NCBI RefSeq assembly: GCF_900112575.1 | Contig: NZ_FOMH01000008.1 | Coordinates: 1-64,000 of the forward strand | Direction: 5' to 3' | Length of the DNA: 64,000 bases | Origin: Flavobacterium phragmitis | GTDB lineage: Bacteria > Bacteroidota > Bacteroidia > Flavobacteriales > Flavobacteriaceae | Shown here: one piece after another, positions 1 through 8,336 of the stretch | Layout of the letters: each line of letters begins with the position of its first letter | How positions within the stretch are numbered: the first letter of the stretch is position 1 | Made by a program: the position numbers and the translations under genes | The notes under the pieces: generated by a model | Seen by the model: the letters and a program-made list of their open reading frames with translations, nothing else | What the model was told of the DNA's origin: nothing | Database searches by the model: none

Positions 1-10
1 GGCTAAACTT

Positions 11-316
11 TTTAAACACATAGAAACATAGACTTTTTTAAATCTGTAAAAAGAGAAGAGAACAAATCTAGATTTGAACACATAGAGACTATATGTTTAA
101 TCTTTTGCCACAAATTGCACCAATTTTCCCGAATTATAATTTGTGGAAATTGGTGAAATTCGTGGCTTATTTATCTCTATACATTTAGCAGATTTTTATA
201 AATCCTTTTAATCTTTATAATCTGTGGCTAAACTTTTTAAACACATAGCTATGTGTTTTATCGCAAGTGAAACGCCTTTTATCGACAAATAAAAACTATG
301 TTTCTATGTGTTTAAA
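11..316. repeat. Nested inverted-repeat region
   Basis: The first 340 bases hold no gene. A perfect 21-base inverted repeat (TTTAAACACATAGAAACATAG, left arm 11-31, right arm 296-316) encloses further symmetry. This includes a perfect 20-base palindrome at 239-258 (AAACACATAGCTATGTGTTT) and a looser pair of GCCAC/GTGGC-bounded arms at about 107-166. The same CATAGAAACATAG arms bound the elements at 58128 and 62207, so this is a dispersed repeat family. Mobility is not shown by the sequence. Confidence 0.75.
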
Positions 317-340
317 AATATACCCAAAGTATATAACTTA

Positions 341-1099
341 TTATTTCTCATCTTCAGGCAAAATAACCTTATTCATTTCAGCATCTTTTTCTGCTCTTTT
401 TTGCGCCGCTTTGCCTTTTCCAATCGGAATTCCCGCTGTTAGGTATAAAGACCTATTGTAAACATTTGGCCCGTCACCTTTCATAACAGGAACTAAACCG
501 TAATAATATTGAATCGTGATGTTTAATCCGTTGCCGACATTCATGTGATAACCCGTTCCAAAAGCAATTCCGGCATCAATAACCCGAATTTCGTCTCTGA
601 TTTTTTTCTTGTACGTAACATCATTTTTATTGATTTCATTGGTAAATTCATCAAAAGCAGAAGCCAGAAGTCCGAATTGTGGGCCGACTTTGACATAAAT
701 TCTGTTTTTGAATTGGTATTTAAGTAAGATAGGAACATTAAAATATCGAATTTCCCGATTGACAGTACCGCCTTCAAAAGTATTATCAAGGTTTTCATCG
801 TCTAAAGAATACACCGGAATATGTCGCGCACCCATTGGCGATTTCACAATAACCCCAGTATTAATCATCCATGCGGGATTTTTTTTGGAACGAATATCAA
901 AATAAAAACCAAGATTGAACCCAGGATTTAATCCTGAACTTTCCAAATTAGAAATATCCGAAAGATTGATGCCACCTTCCAGACCAAATTCGAGAAAAGG
1001 AGAATTCAGTTTATCTCCAAAAATTAAGGATATCAAAACCTGGGATTTTGCCTGATTTATAAAGAATAAAGCGAGAATTATACATAAACCTTTTTTCAT
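341..1099 (-). CDS. Outer-membrane beta-barrel protein, PorT-like
   Basis: This is probably a small outer-membrane barrel protein. I chose the ATG at 1099 (protein begins MKKGLCIILALFFINQAKS) because it gives a normal signal peptide and avoids overlap with the upstream gene that ends at 1110; an in-frame ATG at 1138 would add 13 non-signal residues. The mature part has alternating hydrophobic strands rich in Gly, Tyr and Phe (for example GLEGGINLSDI, INTGVIVKSPMG, GIAFGTGYHMNVG), as in PorT/OmpW-like barrels. The tail is charged, with KGKAAQKRAEKDAEMN. It lies 10 bases behind another barrel gene, so the two are probably co-transcribed. The ligand or role cannot be read from the sequence. Confidence 0.7.
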   Translation of the reverse strand: MKKGLCIILALFFINQAKSQVLISLIFGDKLNSPFLEFGLEGGINLSDISNLESSGLNPGFNLGFYFDIRSKKNPAWMINTGVIVKSPMGARHIPVYSLDDENLDNTFEGGTVNREIRYFNVPILLKYQFKNRIYVKVGPQFGLLASAFDEFTNEINKNDVTYKKKIRDEIRVIDAGIAFGTGYHMNVGNGLNITIQYYYGLVPVMKGDGPNVYNRSLYLTAGIPIGKGKAAQKRAEKDAEMNKVILPEDEK

Positions 1100-1109
1100 A
1101 AAATAGGTT

Positions 1110-2231
1110 TTAAAGTCCAAATCGATATTGAAGGCCACCTAGAAACTGTGTACGGCTTCCTAAGAAACCAGCTTCAAAACGAAACATGATATGTTTGTTA
1201 TATTGAAATTGTGAACCAACGATAAAATTCCACATGTCTTTTGGCGCTTTTTGCAGTGAATATTGCACAGAGGAAGATCCTGCTGTACTTAAAGCGCCAT
1301 CCAAATGCGTTAAAAACGTTCCTGCTCGGTCCAAGGCACGGTTGGCAGTTTCATGTTTTGCTTTATTTACCGGATTTGCCTGTTGCGCGGGAGTCAAGCC
1401 ATTCCACCAATCATCAACTTTGGTTTGATTTTCGTTTACTTTTGTCAATCCATCATCCACTTTTTGCTGTGCGTTGGTAAGATCAAAAATATCAGACAGA
1501 GGAATATTTCCGTTAGTATCTCCAGAAATATGCACCCTGAATGCACCAACCCAAACCGCGATGTTTTGTTCTGGTTTATGAAACTTAAAAGTTTTACCTA
1601 ATCTCGGCCCAAAAACATACGAAAAAGCAGGTTTGTCCAGCGAACTAATATCTGTCCATGCCATATTCATGTCTAGTGCCAGCCAGCCTCCGCCAATTCC
1701 GATGGTTGGTGTCATACCGAAACCAAAAGTAGTAGCGTTAAAATTAGCTTTTGTACTGAAGGAAGCTACCTGCGACCAATTATTATCGGCGTCCGGAACC
1801 CAGATTCCGGCGTTGATTTTGGTTGCGGTATTAGCTTTTCCAAAGATTCCGTAAATATTTAAGAAGGGAAGAAGCCAGATATCTGGTCGGATGGTCAAGG
1901 CACCCGCTTCTACAGAGGATTTATCAAAACGAACAATTTCGTCCAGATTAAATTGCGGTCCGTTATTAAAGCCAACGTTAAGATCACTGATGTTGATTTG
2001 AGAATCCTGCCAAAAATAGTTGATGGATAATCCGGCAGAATAAGGAAGTTTGTATCCCTTTTGAGCTACTTTTTCTCCCCAAATGGGTAGTGCGTATGGA
2101 TATTCTTCTGTTTTTAAACTGTCTTTTAATTGCTGATTTTTTTCTCCTACGATTTTGTCAGTGTAAACCTGACCAAAAAATGGAATGCTGCATAATAAGA
2201 AAAAGGCTGATATTAGTTTTTTACATTTCAT
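1110..2231 (-). CDS. Outer-membrane protein of unknown function
   Basis: A 373-residue protein with a clear signal peptide (MKCKKLISAFFLLCSIPFFG, cleavage near residue 20). It ends in an aromatic barrel-like strand (GGLQYRFGL), typical of Bacteroidota outer-membrane beta-barrels. Residues about 50-240 and 325-373 look like barrel strands. Residues about 245-315 (TNAQQKVDDGLTKVNENQTK onward) are polar and helical and could be a periplasmic or surface insert. It is the first gene of a two-gene minus-strand unit with the PorT-like protein and is divergent from the metal-efflux genes starting at 2469. I do not recognise a specific family. A role in metal resistance is possible only from its position. 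Confidence 0.6.
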   Translation of the reverse strand: MKCKKLISAFFLLCSIPFFGQVYTDKIVGEKNQQLKDSLKTEEYPYALPIWGEKVAQKGYKLPYSAGLSINYFWQDSQINISDLNVGFNNGPQFNLDEIVRFDKSSVEAGALTIRPDIWLLPFLNIYGIFGKANTATKINAGIWVPDADNNWSQVASFSTKANFNATTFGFGMTPTIGIGGGWLALDMNMAWTDISSLDKPAFSYVFGPRLGKTFKFHKPEQNIAVWVGAFRVHISGDTNGNIPLSDIFDLTNAQQKVDDGLTKVNENQTKVDDWWNGLTPAQQANPVNKAKHETANRALDRAGTFLTHLDGALSTAGSSSVQYSLQKAPKDMWNFIVGSQFQYNKHIMFRFEAGFLGSRTQFLGGLQYRFGL

Positions 2232-2468
2232 TGACTAGAGGTGTTTAAATTGATTAAATAAAACTGCTTGAAATAATAGTGCACTAATGTATTCTGAAGG
2301 AATTTCGGCTTATCTTTTGCTTTACTGGAGTGTAGAATATGTGGTAATTAGTGTTAAAGTTAACTAAAAATTCTTTTGTTAAGTATAAAATTTTAAGAAA
2401 TGTATCTAGTTGTCAGTCGATTATGTTTTTTTTGAAAAGGAAAACAATAAATTATTATTTTTACACTC

Positions 2469-2792
2469 ATGAAATGGATAGCAATTGTAATGTCAATTTA
2501 TTTGATGGCACTTTCAAATATGCCCTGTGCAGATATGGAAGTGAATAGCGCTATGCATAAAACAGCACAATTTGCCTCAGAGGACAATCATTCTCACGAT
2601 AAAGAAAATGATTTGTGTTCACCATTTTGCGCCTGCAACTGTTGTGGTGCTCAGGTTTTAAGTTATCAGACTCCTTTAAATTTTGAATTTCCTGTACCTT
2701 ACAGCTTAATTACAGTTTCTTTACCCAATTACCATTCTGTTTTTATTTCCGATTTCTACGGAAGTATTTGGCAACCCCCTCAAATAGCATAA
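2469..2792 (+). CDS. Small Cys/His-rich secreted protein (DUF6660/DUF2946-like)
   Basis: A 107-residue protein with an N-terminal hydrophobic segment (MKWIAIVMSIYLMALSNMPC). It has a His/Cys-rich middle (DNHSHDKENDLCSPFCACNCCG) and a C-terminal SIWQPPQIA motif. Such short proteins commonly precede heavy-metal RND pump genes in Flavobacteriia. The clustered Cys and His suggest metal binding in the periplasm, but no function is established from the sequence. It is 107 bases upstream of the RND pump in the same direction and is probably co-transcribed. The protein at 34314 has a comparable layout, with His/Cys residues and then a short PP motif near the C terminus. Confidence 0.7.
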   Translation: MKWIAIVMSIYLMALSNMPCADMEVNSAMHKTAQFASEDNHSHDKENDLCSPFCACNCCGAQVLSYQTPLNFEFPVPYSLITVSLPNYHSVFISDFYGSIWQPPQIA

Positions 2793-2798
2793 TGATTG

Positions 2799-2826
2799 TG
2801 CCCATCCTGTAAAACGGGAAATGGGC
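2799..2826 (+). promoter_or_regulatory. Hairpin between small metal-binding gene and RND pump
   Basis: GCCCAT pairs with ATGGGC, and inside it CCTGT pairs with ACGGG, leaving a short AAA loop and a two-base bulge. No U-run follows, so it does not look like a simple terminator. It could stabilise or attenuate the transcript between the two genes. This is inferred from base pairing alone. Confidence 0.3.
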
Positions 2827-2899
2827 GGGAGAGTTGTGGACATTCCGCACGTTTAAAGACAATTAGTTGTCTCATTTCTCATGTCATTATATATTTCAA

Positions 2900-5800
2900 A
2901 TGCTAGATAAAATCATTCAGTTTAGTATACGAAATAAATTCGTTATACTATTATTTACCCTTGTCTTGATAGCTTGGGGAAGCTATTCGCTTAAAAAATT
3001 ACCACTAGATGCCCTTCCCGATGTCACCAATAATCAGGTACAGATTATCACGACTGCACCGACATTGGCAAGTCAGGAAGTCGAGCAGTTAATTACCTAT
3101 CCGCTGGAAAGAGCGGTAAAAACAGTTCCGGATATTATAGAACTCCGCAGTATTTCCCGTTTTGGATTATCGGTTGTGACCGTTGTTTTTGAAGATGATG
3201 TTGATATTTACTGGGCGCGCGAGCAGATTTTCCAGCGTCTCAAACAAGCCGAAGAAAACATTCCGGATTATGTCAATTCTCCCGAGTTGGCGCCAATTTC
3301 AACTGGTCTAGGTGAAATTTACCAATATGATGTTTATGCCAAAAAAGGCTACGAAAACAAATATAGCGCAATAGAATTAAGAACAATTCAGGATTGGATT
3401 ATTATTCCGCAATTGCAGGGAATTCGAGGTGTTGCCGATGTAAGCGCCTGGGGTGGAAAATTAAAACAATATGAAATCGCCGTAAATCCAAATATGCTCA
3501 ATAGTCTGGGCGTTACAATTACCGAGATTTTTGATGCTTTAGAAAAAAACAATCAAAATACGGGTGGTGCTTATATCGAAAAAGATCAATACACTTATTT
3601 TATCCGTGGCGTCGGAATGGCAAAAGGGATTAAAGACCTTGAAAATGTTGTGGTAAAAAACCGAAACGGTTCCCCTGTTTTAGTGCGCAATGTAGCGCAG
3701 GTTCGCGAAGGTGTTGCCTTGCGTTACGGAGCATCTACCAAAGACGGAAAAGGAGAAATTGTTTCCGGAATGGTCCTGATGTTAAAAGGAGAAAATTCCA
3801 GTGCCGTTGTAAAAAGAGTGCACGAAAAAATGGAACAAATCAACAAAAGCCTTCCCGAAGGAGTTGTTGCCGAAGCCTTTATTGACAGAGGAAAACTGGT
3901 TGATAATTCTATTAAAACAGTTACAAAGAACCTTTTAGAAGGAGCTCTAATTGTAATTTTTGTACTCATTTTATTTTTAGGAAATCTTCGTGCAGGATTA
4001 ATCGTGGCTTCAGTTATTCCGCTGGCGATGCTGTTTGCAGTGATTCTGATGAATGCTTTTGGCGTAAGCGGAAACTTAATGAGTTTGGGTGCGATAGATT
4101 TTGGAATCATAGTCGATGGCGCCGTGATTATTGTGGAAGCCACGATGCATCATTTACAGAAATTCAAAAACAAAAAAGAGCTCACACAGGAAGAAATGGA
4201 CGAAGAAGTCTATAATTCGGCTTCGAAAATTAGAAACAGCGCCGCCTTTGGAGAAATCATTATTCTGATTGTCTATCTGCCGATTTTGGCTTTAATTGGA
4301 ACCGAAGGAAAAATGTTCAAACCAATGGCCATGACAGTTGGTTTTGCCATTATTGGAGCGTTTATTCTTTCGCTGACTTATATCCCGATGATGAGCGCTT
4401 TGTTTCTTTCGAAAAAAACCGAATACAAAGAAAACTTCAGCGACCGTATGATTGCTTGGTTAGAAAGCCGTTATATGCCATTATTAAAAAAAGCGCTAGA
4501 ATTTAAAAAAGTAGTGCTTTCTGTTGCGGTTGGATTATTTGCTTTTGCTTTTGTCGTTTTCCAAAATATGGGAGGCGAATTTATCCCAACAATCGAAGAA
4601 GGCGATTTGGCCATCAATGCCACAATTATGACGGGAAGTTCGCTTACGCAGATGGTTGAAACGGCGACCAAATACGAACAGATTCTGAAAGCCAAATTCC
4701 CAGAAATCAAAACCATTGTAACCAAAATCGGAAGTGGTGAAATTCCGACAGATCCAATGCCAATTGAAAGCGGGGATTTGATTATTGTTTTAAAAGACAA
4801 AAAAGAATGGAAAGGCAAATACCATAACTGGGAAGAGTTGGCCAATGCCATGAAAGAAGAAATGGAAGTAATTCCGGGCGCTAATATTGAGATTTCTCAG
4901 CCAATCCAAATGCGTTTTAACGAATTAATGACTGGAAGCCGATCTGATATCGCTATTAAGATTTTTGGCGATGATTTGGAAATCCTAGACGCCAAAGCAA
5001 CCGAATTGATTTCGAAAATAAAAGGCATTGACGGAATCGGCGATTTAAAAGCCGATAAAGTCACAGGTCTACCACAGATTACGGTAAAATACGATTACGA
5101 CAAAATTGCTCTTTACGGATTGAATATTTCCGATATCAATCAAATTATCCGTTCGTCATTTGCTGGAGAAAGTGCTGGTAAAATCTACGACGAAAGCAAA
5201 AGATTTGATGTTGTAGTGCGAATGGATGAAAACAATCGTGCTGATATTACCGATGTGAGTAATTTGTTTATTCCGCTTCCAAACGGACAGCAGGTACCGC
5301 TTTCTCAAGTCGCTTCTGTTGATTATGAACAAGGTCCGGTGCAGGTCATCCGCGAAGACGGAAAACGAAGAATTACTGTCGGTTTAAATGTCCGCGGACG
5401 AGATATTAAAAGCGTGGTTGAAGAAATTCAGGCAAAACTGGATAAAAGTTTTAAACTTCCTGCGGGTTATTATGTGACGTATGGCGGACAGTTTGAAAAT
5501 TTAATCGAAGCTTCCAAAAGACTTTCAGTTGCCTTGCCAATTGCGTTAGGACTGATTTTGGTCTTATTGTATTTTACTTTCAAAAGCATCAAACAAGCTT
5601 TACTGATTTTTACTGCGATTCCGTTATCGGCGATTGGGGGCGTTTTTGCGCTTTCGCTGAGAGGAATGCCGTTCAGTATTTCTGCCGGAATTGGTTTTAT
5701 TGCTTTATTCGGAATTGCCGTTCTAAATGGAATCGTATTGATTTCCTATTTCAATCAATTAAAAGCAGAAGGTATTTCAGATCCGTTCCAAAGAATCATC

Positions 5801-6028
5801 ATCGGAACCAAAACCAGATTGCGTCCCGTTTTAATGACGGCTGCAGTTGCTTCATTAGGTTTCTTGCCAATGGCATTATCGACAAGCGGTGGGGCAGAAG
5901 TTCAAAAACCTCTAGCAACCGTAGTAATTGGTGGTTTAGTCTCAGCAACTTTATTGACCTTAATCGTTCTGCCAATTTTGTATTTATTGTTGGAGAGATT
6001 TAACCGCAAAGATTTAATTAGAAAATGA
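2900..6028 (+). CDS. czcA: CzcA/CusA-family heavy-metal efflux RND transporter
   Basis: This is the inner-membrane proton-driven pump of a tripartite metal exporter. I chose the ATG at 2900 (MLDKIIQFSIRNKFVILLF), the usual family start, over an in-frame ATG at 2867. At 1042 residues it has normal length. The transmembrane helix 4 motif DFGIIVDGAVIIVE (D400, D406, E413) matches the proton-relay signature of the HME subgroup that exports divalent cations (Zn, Co, Cd, Ni) and differs from the CusA copper/silver type. Two large periplasmic loops and 12 membrane segments are present in the expected order (TM1 at the start, TM2-6 about 335-520, TM8-12 near the end). Its partner channel and adaptor genes lie 1 kb downstream behind a repeat array. 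The metal assignment is inferred from the motif. Confidence 0.93.
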   Translation: MLDKIIQFSIRNKFVILLFTLVLIAWGSYSLKKLPLDALPDVTNNQVQIITTAPTLASQEVEQLITYPLERAVKTVPDIIELRSISRFGLSVVTVVFEDDVDIYWAREQIFQRLKQAEENIPDYVNSPELAPISTGLGEIYQYDVYAKKGYENKYSAIELRTIQDWIIIPQLQGIRGVADVSAWGGKLKQYEIAVNPNMLNSLGVTITEIFDALEKNNQNTGGAYIEKDQYTYFIRGVGMAKGIKDLENVVVKNRNGSPVLVRNVAQVREGVALRYGASTKDGKGEIVSGMVLMLKGENSSAVVKRVHEKMEQINKSLPEGVVAEAFIDRGKLVDNSIKTVTKNLLEGALIVIFVLILFLGNLRAGLIVASVIPLAMLFAVILMNAFGVSGNLMSLGAIDFGIIVDGAVIIVEATMHHLQKFKNKKELTQEEMDEEVYNSASKIRNSAAFGEIIILIVYLPILALIGTEGKMFKPMAMTVGFAIIGAFILSLTYIPMMSALFLSKKTEYKENFSDRMIAWLESRYMPLLKKALEFKKVVLSVAVGLFAFAFVVFQNMGGEFIPTIEEGDLAINATIMTGSSLTQMVETATKYEQILKAKFPEIKTIVTKIGSGEIPTDPMPIESGDLIIVLKDKKEWKGKYHNWEELANAMKEEMEVIPGANIEISQPIQMRFNELMTGSRSDIAIKIFGDDLEILDAKATELISKIKGIDGIGDLKADKVTGLPQITVKYDYDKIALYGLNISDINQIIRSSFAGESAGKIYDESKRFDVVVRMDENNRADITDVSNLFIPLPNGQQVPLSQVASVDYEQGPVQVIREDGKRRITVGLNVRGRDIKSVVEEIQAKLDKSFKLPAGYYVTYGGQFENLIEASKRLSVALPIALGLILVLLYFTFKSIKQALLIFTAIPLSAIGGVFALSLRGMPFSISAGIGFIALFGIAVLNGIVLISYFNQLKAEGISDPFQRIIIGTKTRLRPVLMTAAVASLGFLPMALSTSGGAEVQKPLATVVIGGLVSATLLTLIVLPILYLLLERFNRKDLIRK

Positions 6029-6031
6029 GAA

Positions 6032-7075
6032 CATTAGATAATTAGATAATATTTTACTGCGTGTAGAAAATAAATTTCTCTCGCAGATTATGCAGATTAT
6101 GCAGATGATTTAAAAAGAATCAAAAAAATCTGCTCAATCTGCCAAATCTGAGAGAGACAAAAAAAGATTTTCACGCAGATTCTGCAGATTTTAGCAGATT
6201 CTGCAGATTTAAATTAAAAAAAATAATCTGCGCTAATCTGCTTAAATCTTTTTAGATCTACGTGAACTAAATTATCAATTTAAAAGAATCTCTCGCAGAT
6301 TACGCAGATTTGGCAGATTAATAAAATGAGAAAAAAGAATCTGCTCAATCTGCGAGAGACAAAAAAAGATTTTCACGCAGATTCTGCAGATTTTAGCAGA
6401 TTCTGCAGATTTAAATTAAAAAAAATAATCTGCGCTAATCTGCTTAGATTTTTTTAGATCTGCGTGAACTAAATTATCAATTTAAAAGAATCTCTCGCAG
6501 ATTACGCAGATATGGCAGATTAGTAAAAGAGAAAAAAAATCTGCTCAATCTGCGAGAGACAAAAAAAGATTTTCACGCAGATTCTGCAGATTTTAGCAGA
6601 TTCTGCAGATTTAAATTAAAAAAAATAATCTGCGCTAATCTGCTCAAATCTTTTTAGATCTGCGTGAACTAAATTATCAATTTAAAAGAATCTCTCGCAG
6701 ATTACGCAGATATGGCGGATTAAAAAATAGAATCAAAAAATCTGCTCAATCTGCTCAATCTGCGAGAGACAAAAAGATTTTCACGCAGATTCTGCAGATT
6801 TAAGCAGATTCTGCAGATTTTAATTAAAAAAATAATCTGCGTTTATCTGCTAAAATCTTTTTAGATCTGCGTGAACTAAATTATCAATTTAAAAGAATCT
6901 CTCGCAGATTACGCAGATATGGCGGATTAAAAAATAGAATCAAAAAATCTGCTCAATCTGCGAGAGACAAAAAGATTTTTACGCAGATTCTGCAGATTTA
7001 AGCAGATTCTACAGATTTTAATTAAAAAAATAATCTGCGTTTATCTGCTAAAATCTTTTAAAATCTGCGTGAAAT
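6032..7075. repeat. Tandem array of about 200-base palindromic repeats (5 units)
   Basis: No gene is present here. The landmark TTCACGCAGATTCTGCAG or its variant recurs with its TCACGCAG (or TTACGCAG) element at 6171, 6373, 6573, 6781 and 6979, giving spacings of 202, 200, 208 and 198 bases. Each unit pairs CACGCAGATT and GCAGATT arms with AATCTGC and AGATCTGCGTG arms, and carries a second arm pair TCTCGCAGATTACGCAGAT / AATCTGCGAGAGA. Units are nearly identical, which points to recent tandem duplication. The array separates the RND pump gene from its presumed TolC and adaptor partners. The first bases (6032-6048) carry a short ATTAGATAATTAGATAAT motif also seen near 61223. Confidence 0.9.
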
Positions 7076-7086
7076 AAAAATAAAAA

Positions 7087-8334
7087 ATGATGAAAACACA
7101 ATATAAAGTCAACATAAAATTCTTTGCGTACTTCGCGCTTCCTTTGCGTACTTTGTGGTTAATTACGTTTCTATTGGCAAGTACAGCAACATTTGCACAA
7201 CATTCTATCAGCCTAGAAAAAGCTATAGAACTCGCCAAATCCAACAACATCGACTTAAAAATAGCCGATAAAGAAATCGAGAAACAAACCGTTCTAAAAA
7301 AAGCAGCTTTCCAGCCAGATCCTTTGCAAGTACAGTATCAAGGCGGACAATTCAATAGTGTCGATTTTGATCATAATGTTTCTGTACAACAGTTTTTTCC
7401 TTTGGGAAATATCACAAAAGCCAACCGACAATTACAAGAAGAATTGGCAAAATTGGCCGAAAAACGAAAAGCGTTATCAGCTTATGAAATAGAAAAAGCG
7501 GTAACATTAGCCTATTACCAATATCTGTATGGCGTTTCAATTCAGAAGTTAAACTCAGAATTGAATGAAATTTATACCAAATTCCTAAAAAATGCCGAAC
7601 TCCGATTCAAAACAGGAGAAAGCGGGAATATCGAAGTGATTTCTGCGAAAGCAAAAGTCAAAGAAATTGAAACCCAGAAAACGCAGCTAGAATACGATTT
7701 GGCGATTTATCAAAAACAGCTTCAGTTTTTTATTCAGACGAACGAAAATATTGTTCCCGATCCAAATACGGCTTTGCAATATGTTTTTGTTGAAAATGAA
7801 CAAAATTCAAAAGCAGAAAACTTGATAACAGAATTATCTCAACAGCAAATTTCGGTTTATCAAAAAGAAGCTGGAACATTTAAAGCCTTGAGAACGCCAA
7901 AAGTTGGATTGGGATATTTTGCCCAAACTATTAATACAGAATCTTTGTTTCAGGGTTTTACGGCTGGATTACAGATTCCGTTGTTTGGAGGAGTGAATAC
8001 AACGAAAGCCAAAGCAGCAGAAATTGGTATTTCGCAGTCGCAATTGGCTTTAGATAAAAACAAAATGATTTTGAATTTGCAAAAAGAAGAGTTGCAAAAC
8101 AACTTCAAAAAACAGCAGAAGAATCTAAATTATTATCAAAACGAAGGATTGCAATATGCGAATCAAATCATTGAAACGGCACAGAAAAGTTATGCTAATG
8201 GCGATATGAGTTACTGGTCTTATATCAGTTTTTTGAATCAGGCAATTGATATTAAAAAACAATATGCAGAAGCAACACATAGCTACAATCAAAGTGCAAT
8301 CGAACTCCAATTCCCAACCATCAAAAACAATTAA
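7087..8334 (+). CDS. TolC-family outer-membrane efflux channel
   Basis: The outer-membrane channel component of a tripartite exporter, 415 residues. A long signal peptide ends at about residue 38 (ASTATFAQ). The body is helical with TolC-like repeats (ISLEKAIELAKSNNIDLKIA near the start, FTAGLQIPLFGGVNTTKAKA in the second half) and long coiled-coil stretches. Its stop codon is two bases before the ATG of the adaptor gene, so the two are translationally close. The metal substrate is inferred from the neighbouring CzcA-type pump. The nucleotide stretch at about 7121-7161 coding for residues 12-25 (FFAYFALPLRTLWL) closely resembles an intergenic TTTGCG-type repeat; see findings. Whether 7087 or the ATG at 7090 is used cannot be decided. 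Confidence 0.9.
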   Translation: MMKTQYKVNIKFFAYFALPLRTLWLITFLLASTATFAQHSISLEKAIELAKSNNIDLKIADKEIEKQTVLKKAAFQPDPLQVQYQGGQFNSVDFDHNVSVQQFFPLGNITKANRQLQEELAKLAEKRKALSAYEIEKAVTLAYYQYLYGVSIQKLNSELNEIYTKFLKNAELRFKTGESGNIEVISAKAKVKEIETQKTQLEYDLAIYQKQLQFFIQTNENIVPDPNTALQYVFVENEQNSKAENLITELSQQQISVYQKEAGTFKALRTPKVGLGYFAQTINTESLFQGFTAGLQIPLFGGVNTTKAKAAEIGISQSQLALDKNKMILNLQKEELQNNFKKQQKNLNYYQNEGLQYANQIIETAQKSYANGDMSYWSYISFLNQAIDIKKQYAEATHSYNQSAIELQFPTIKNN

Positions 8335-8336
8335 TC

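Noticed and set aside
2900..6028. CusA-type copper/silver pump
   Set aside because: The transmembrane helix 4 motif is DFG-x-x-x-D-G-A with Glu, as in divalent-cation pumps, not the CusA pattern.
6032..7075. CRISPR array or small RNA cluster
   Set aside because: The period of about 200 bases with internal symmetry and no variable spacers does not fit CRISPR. No promoter or terminator marks separate RNA genes.
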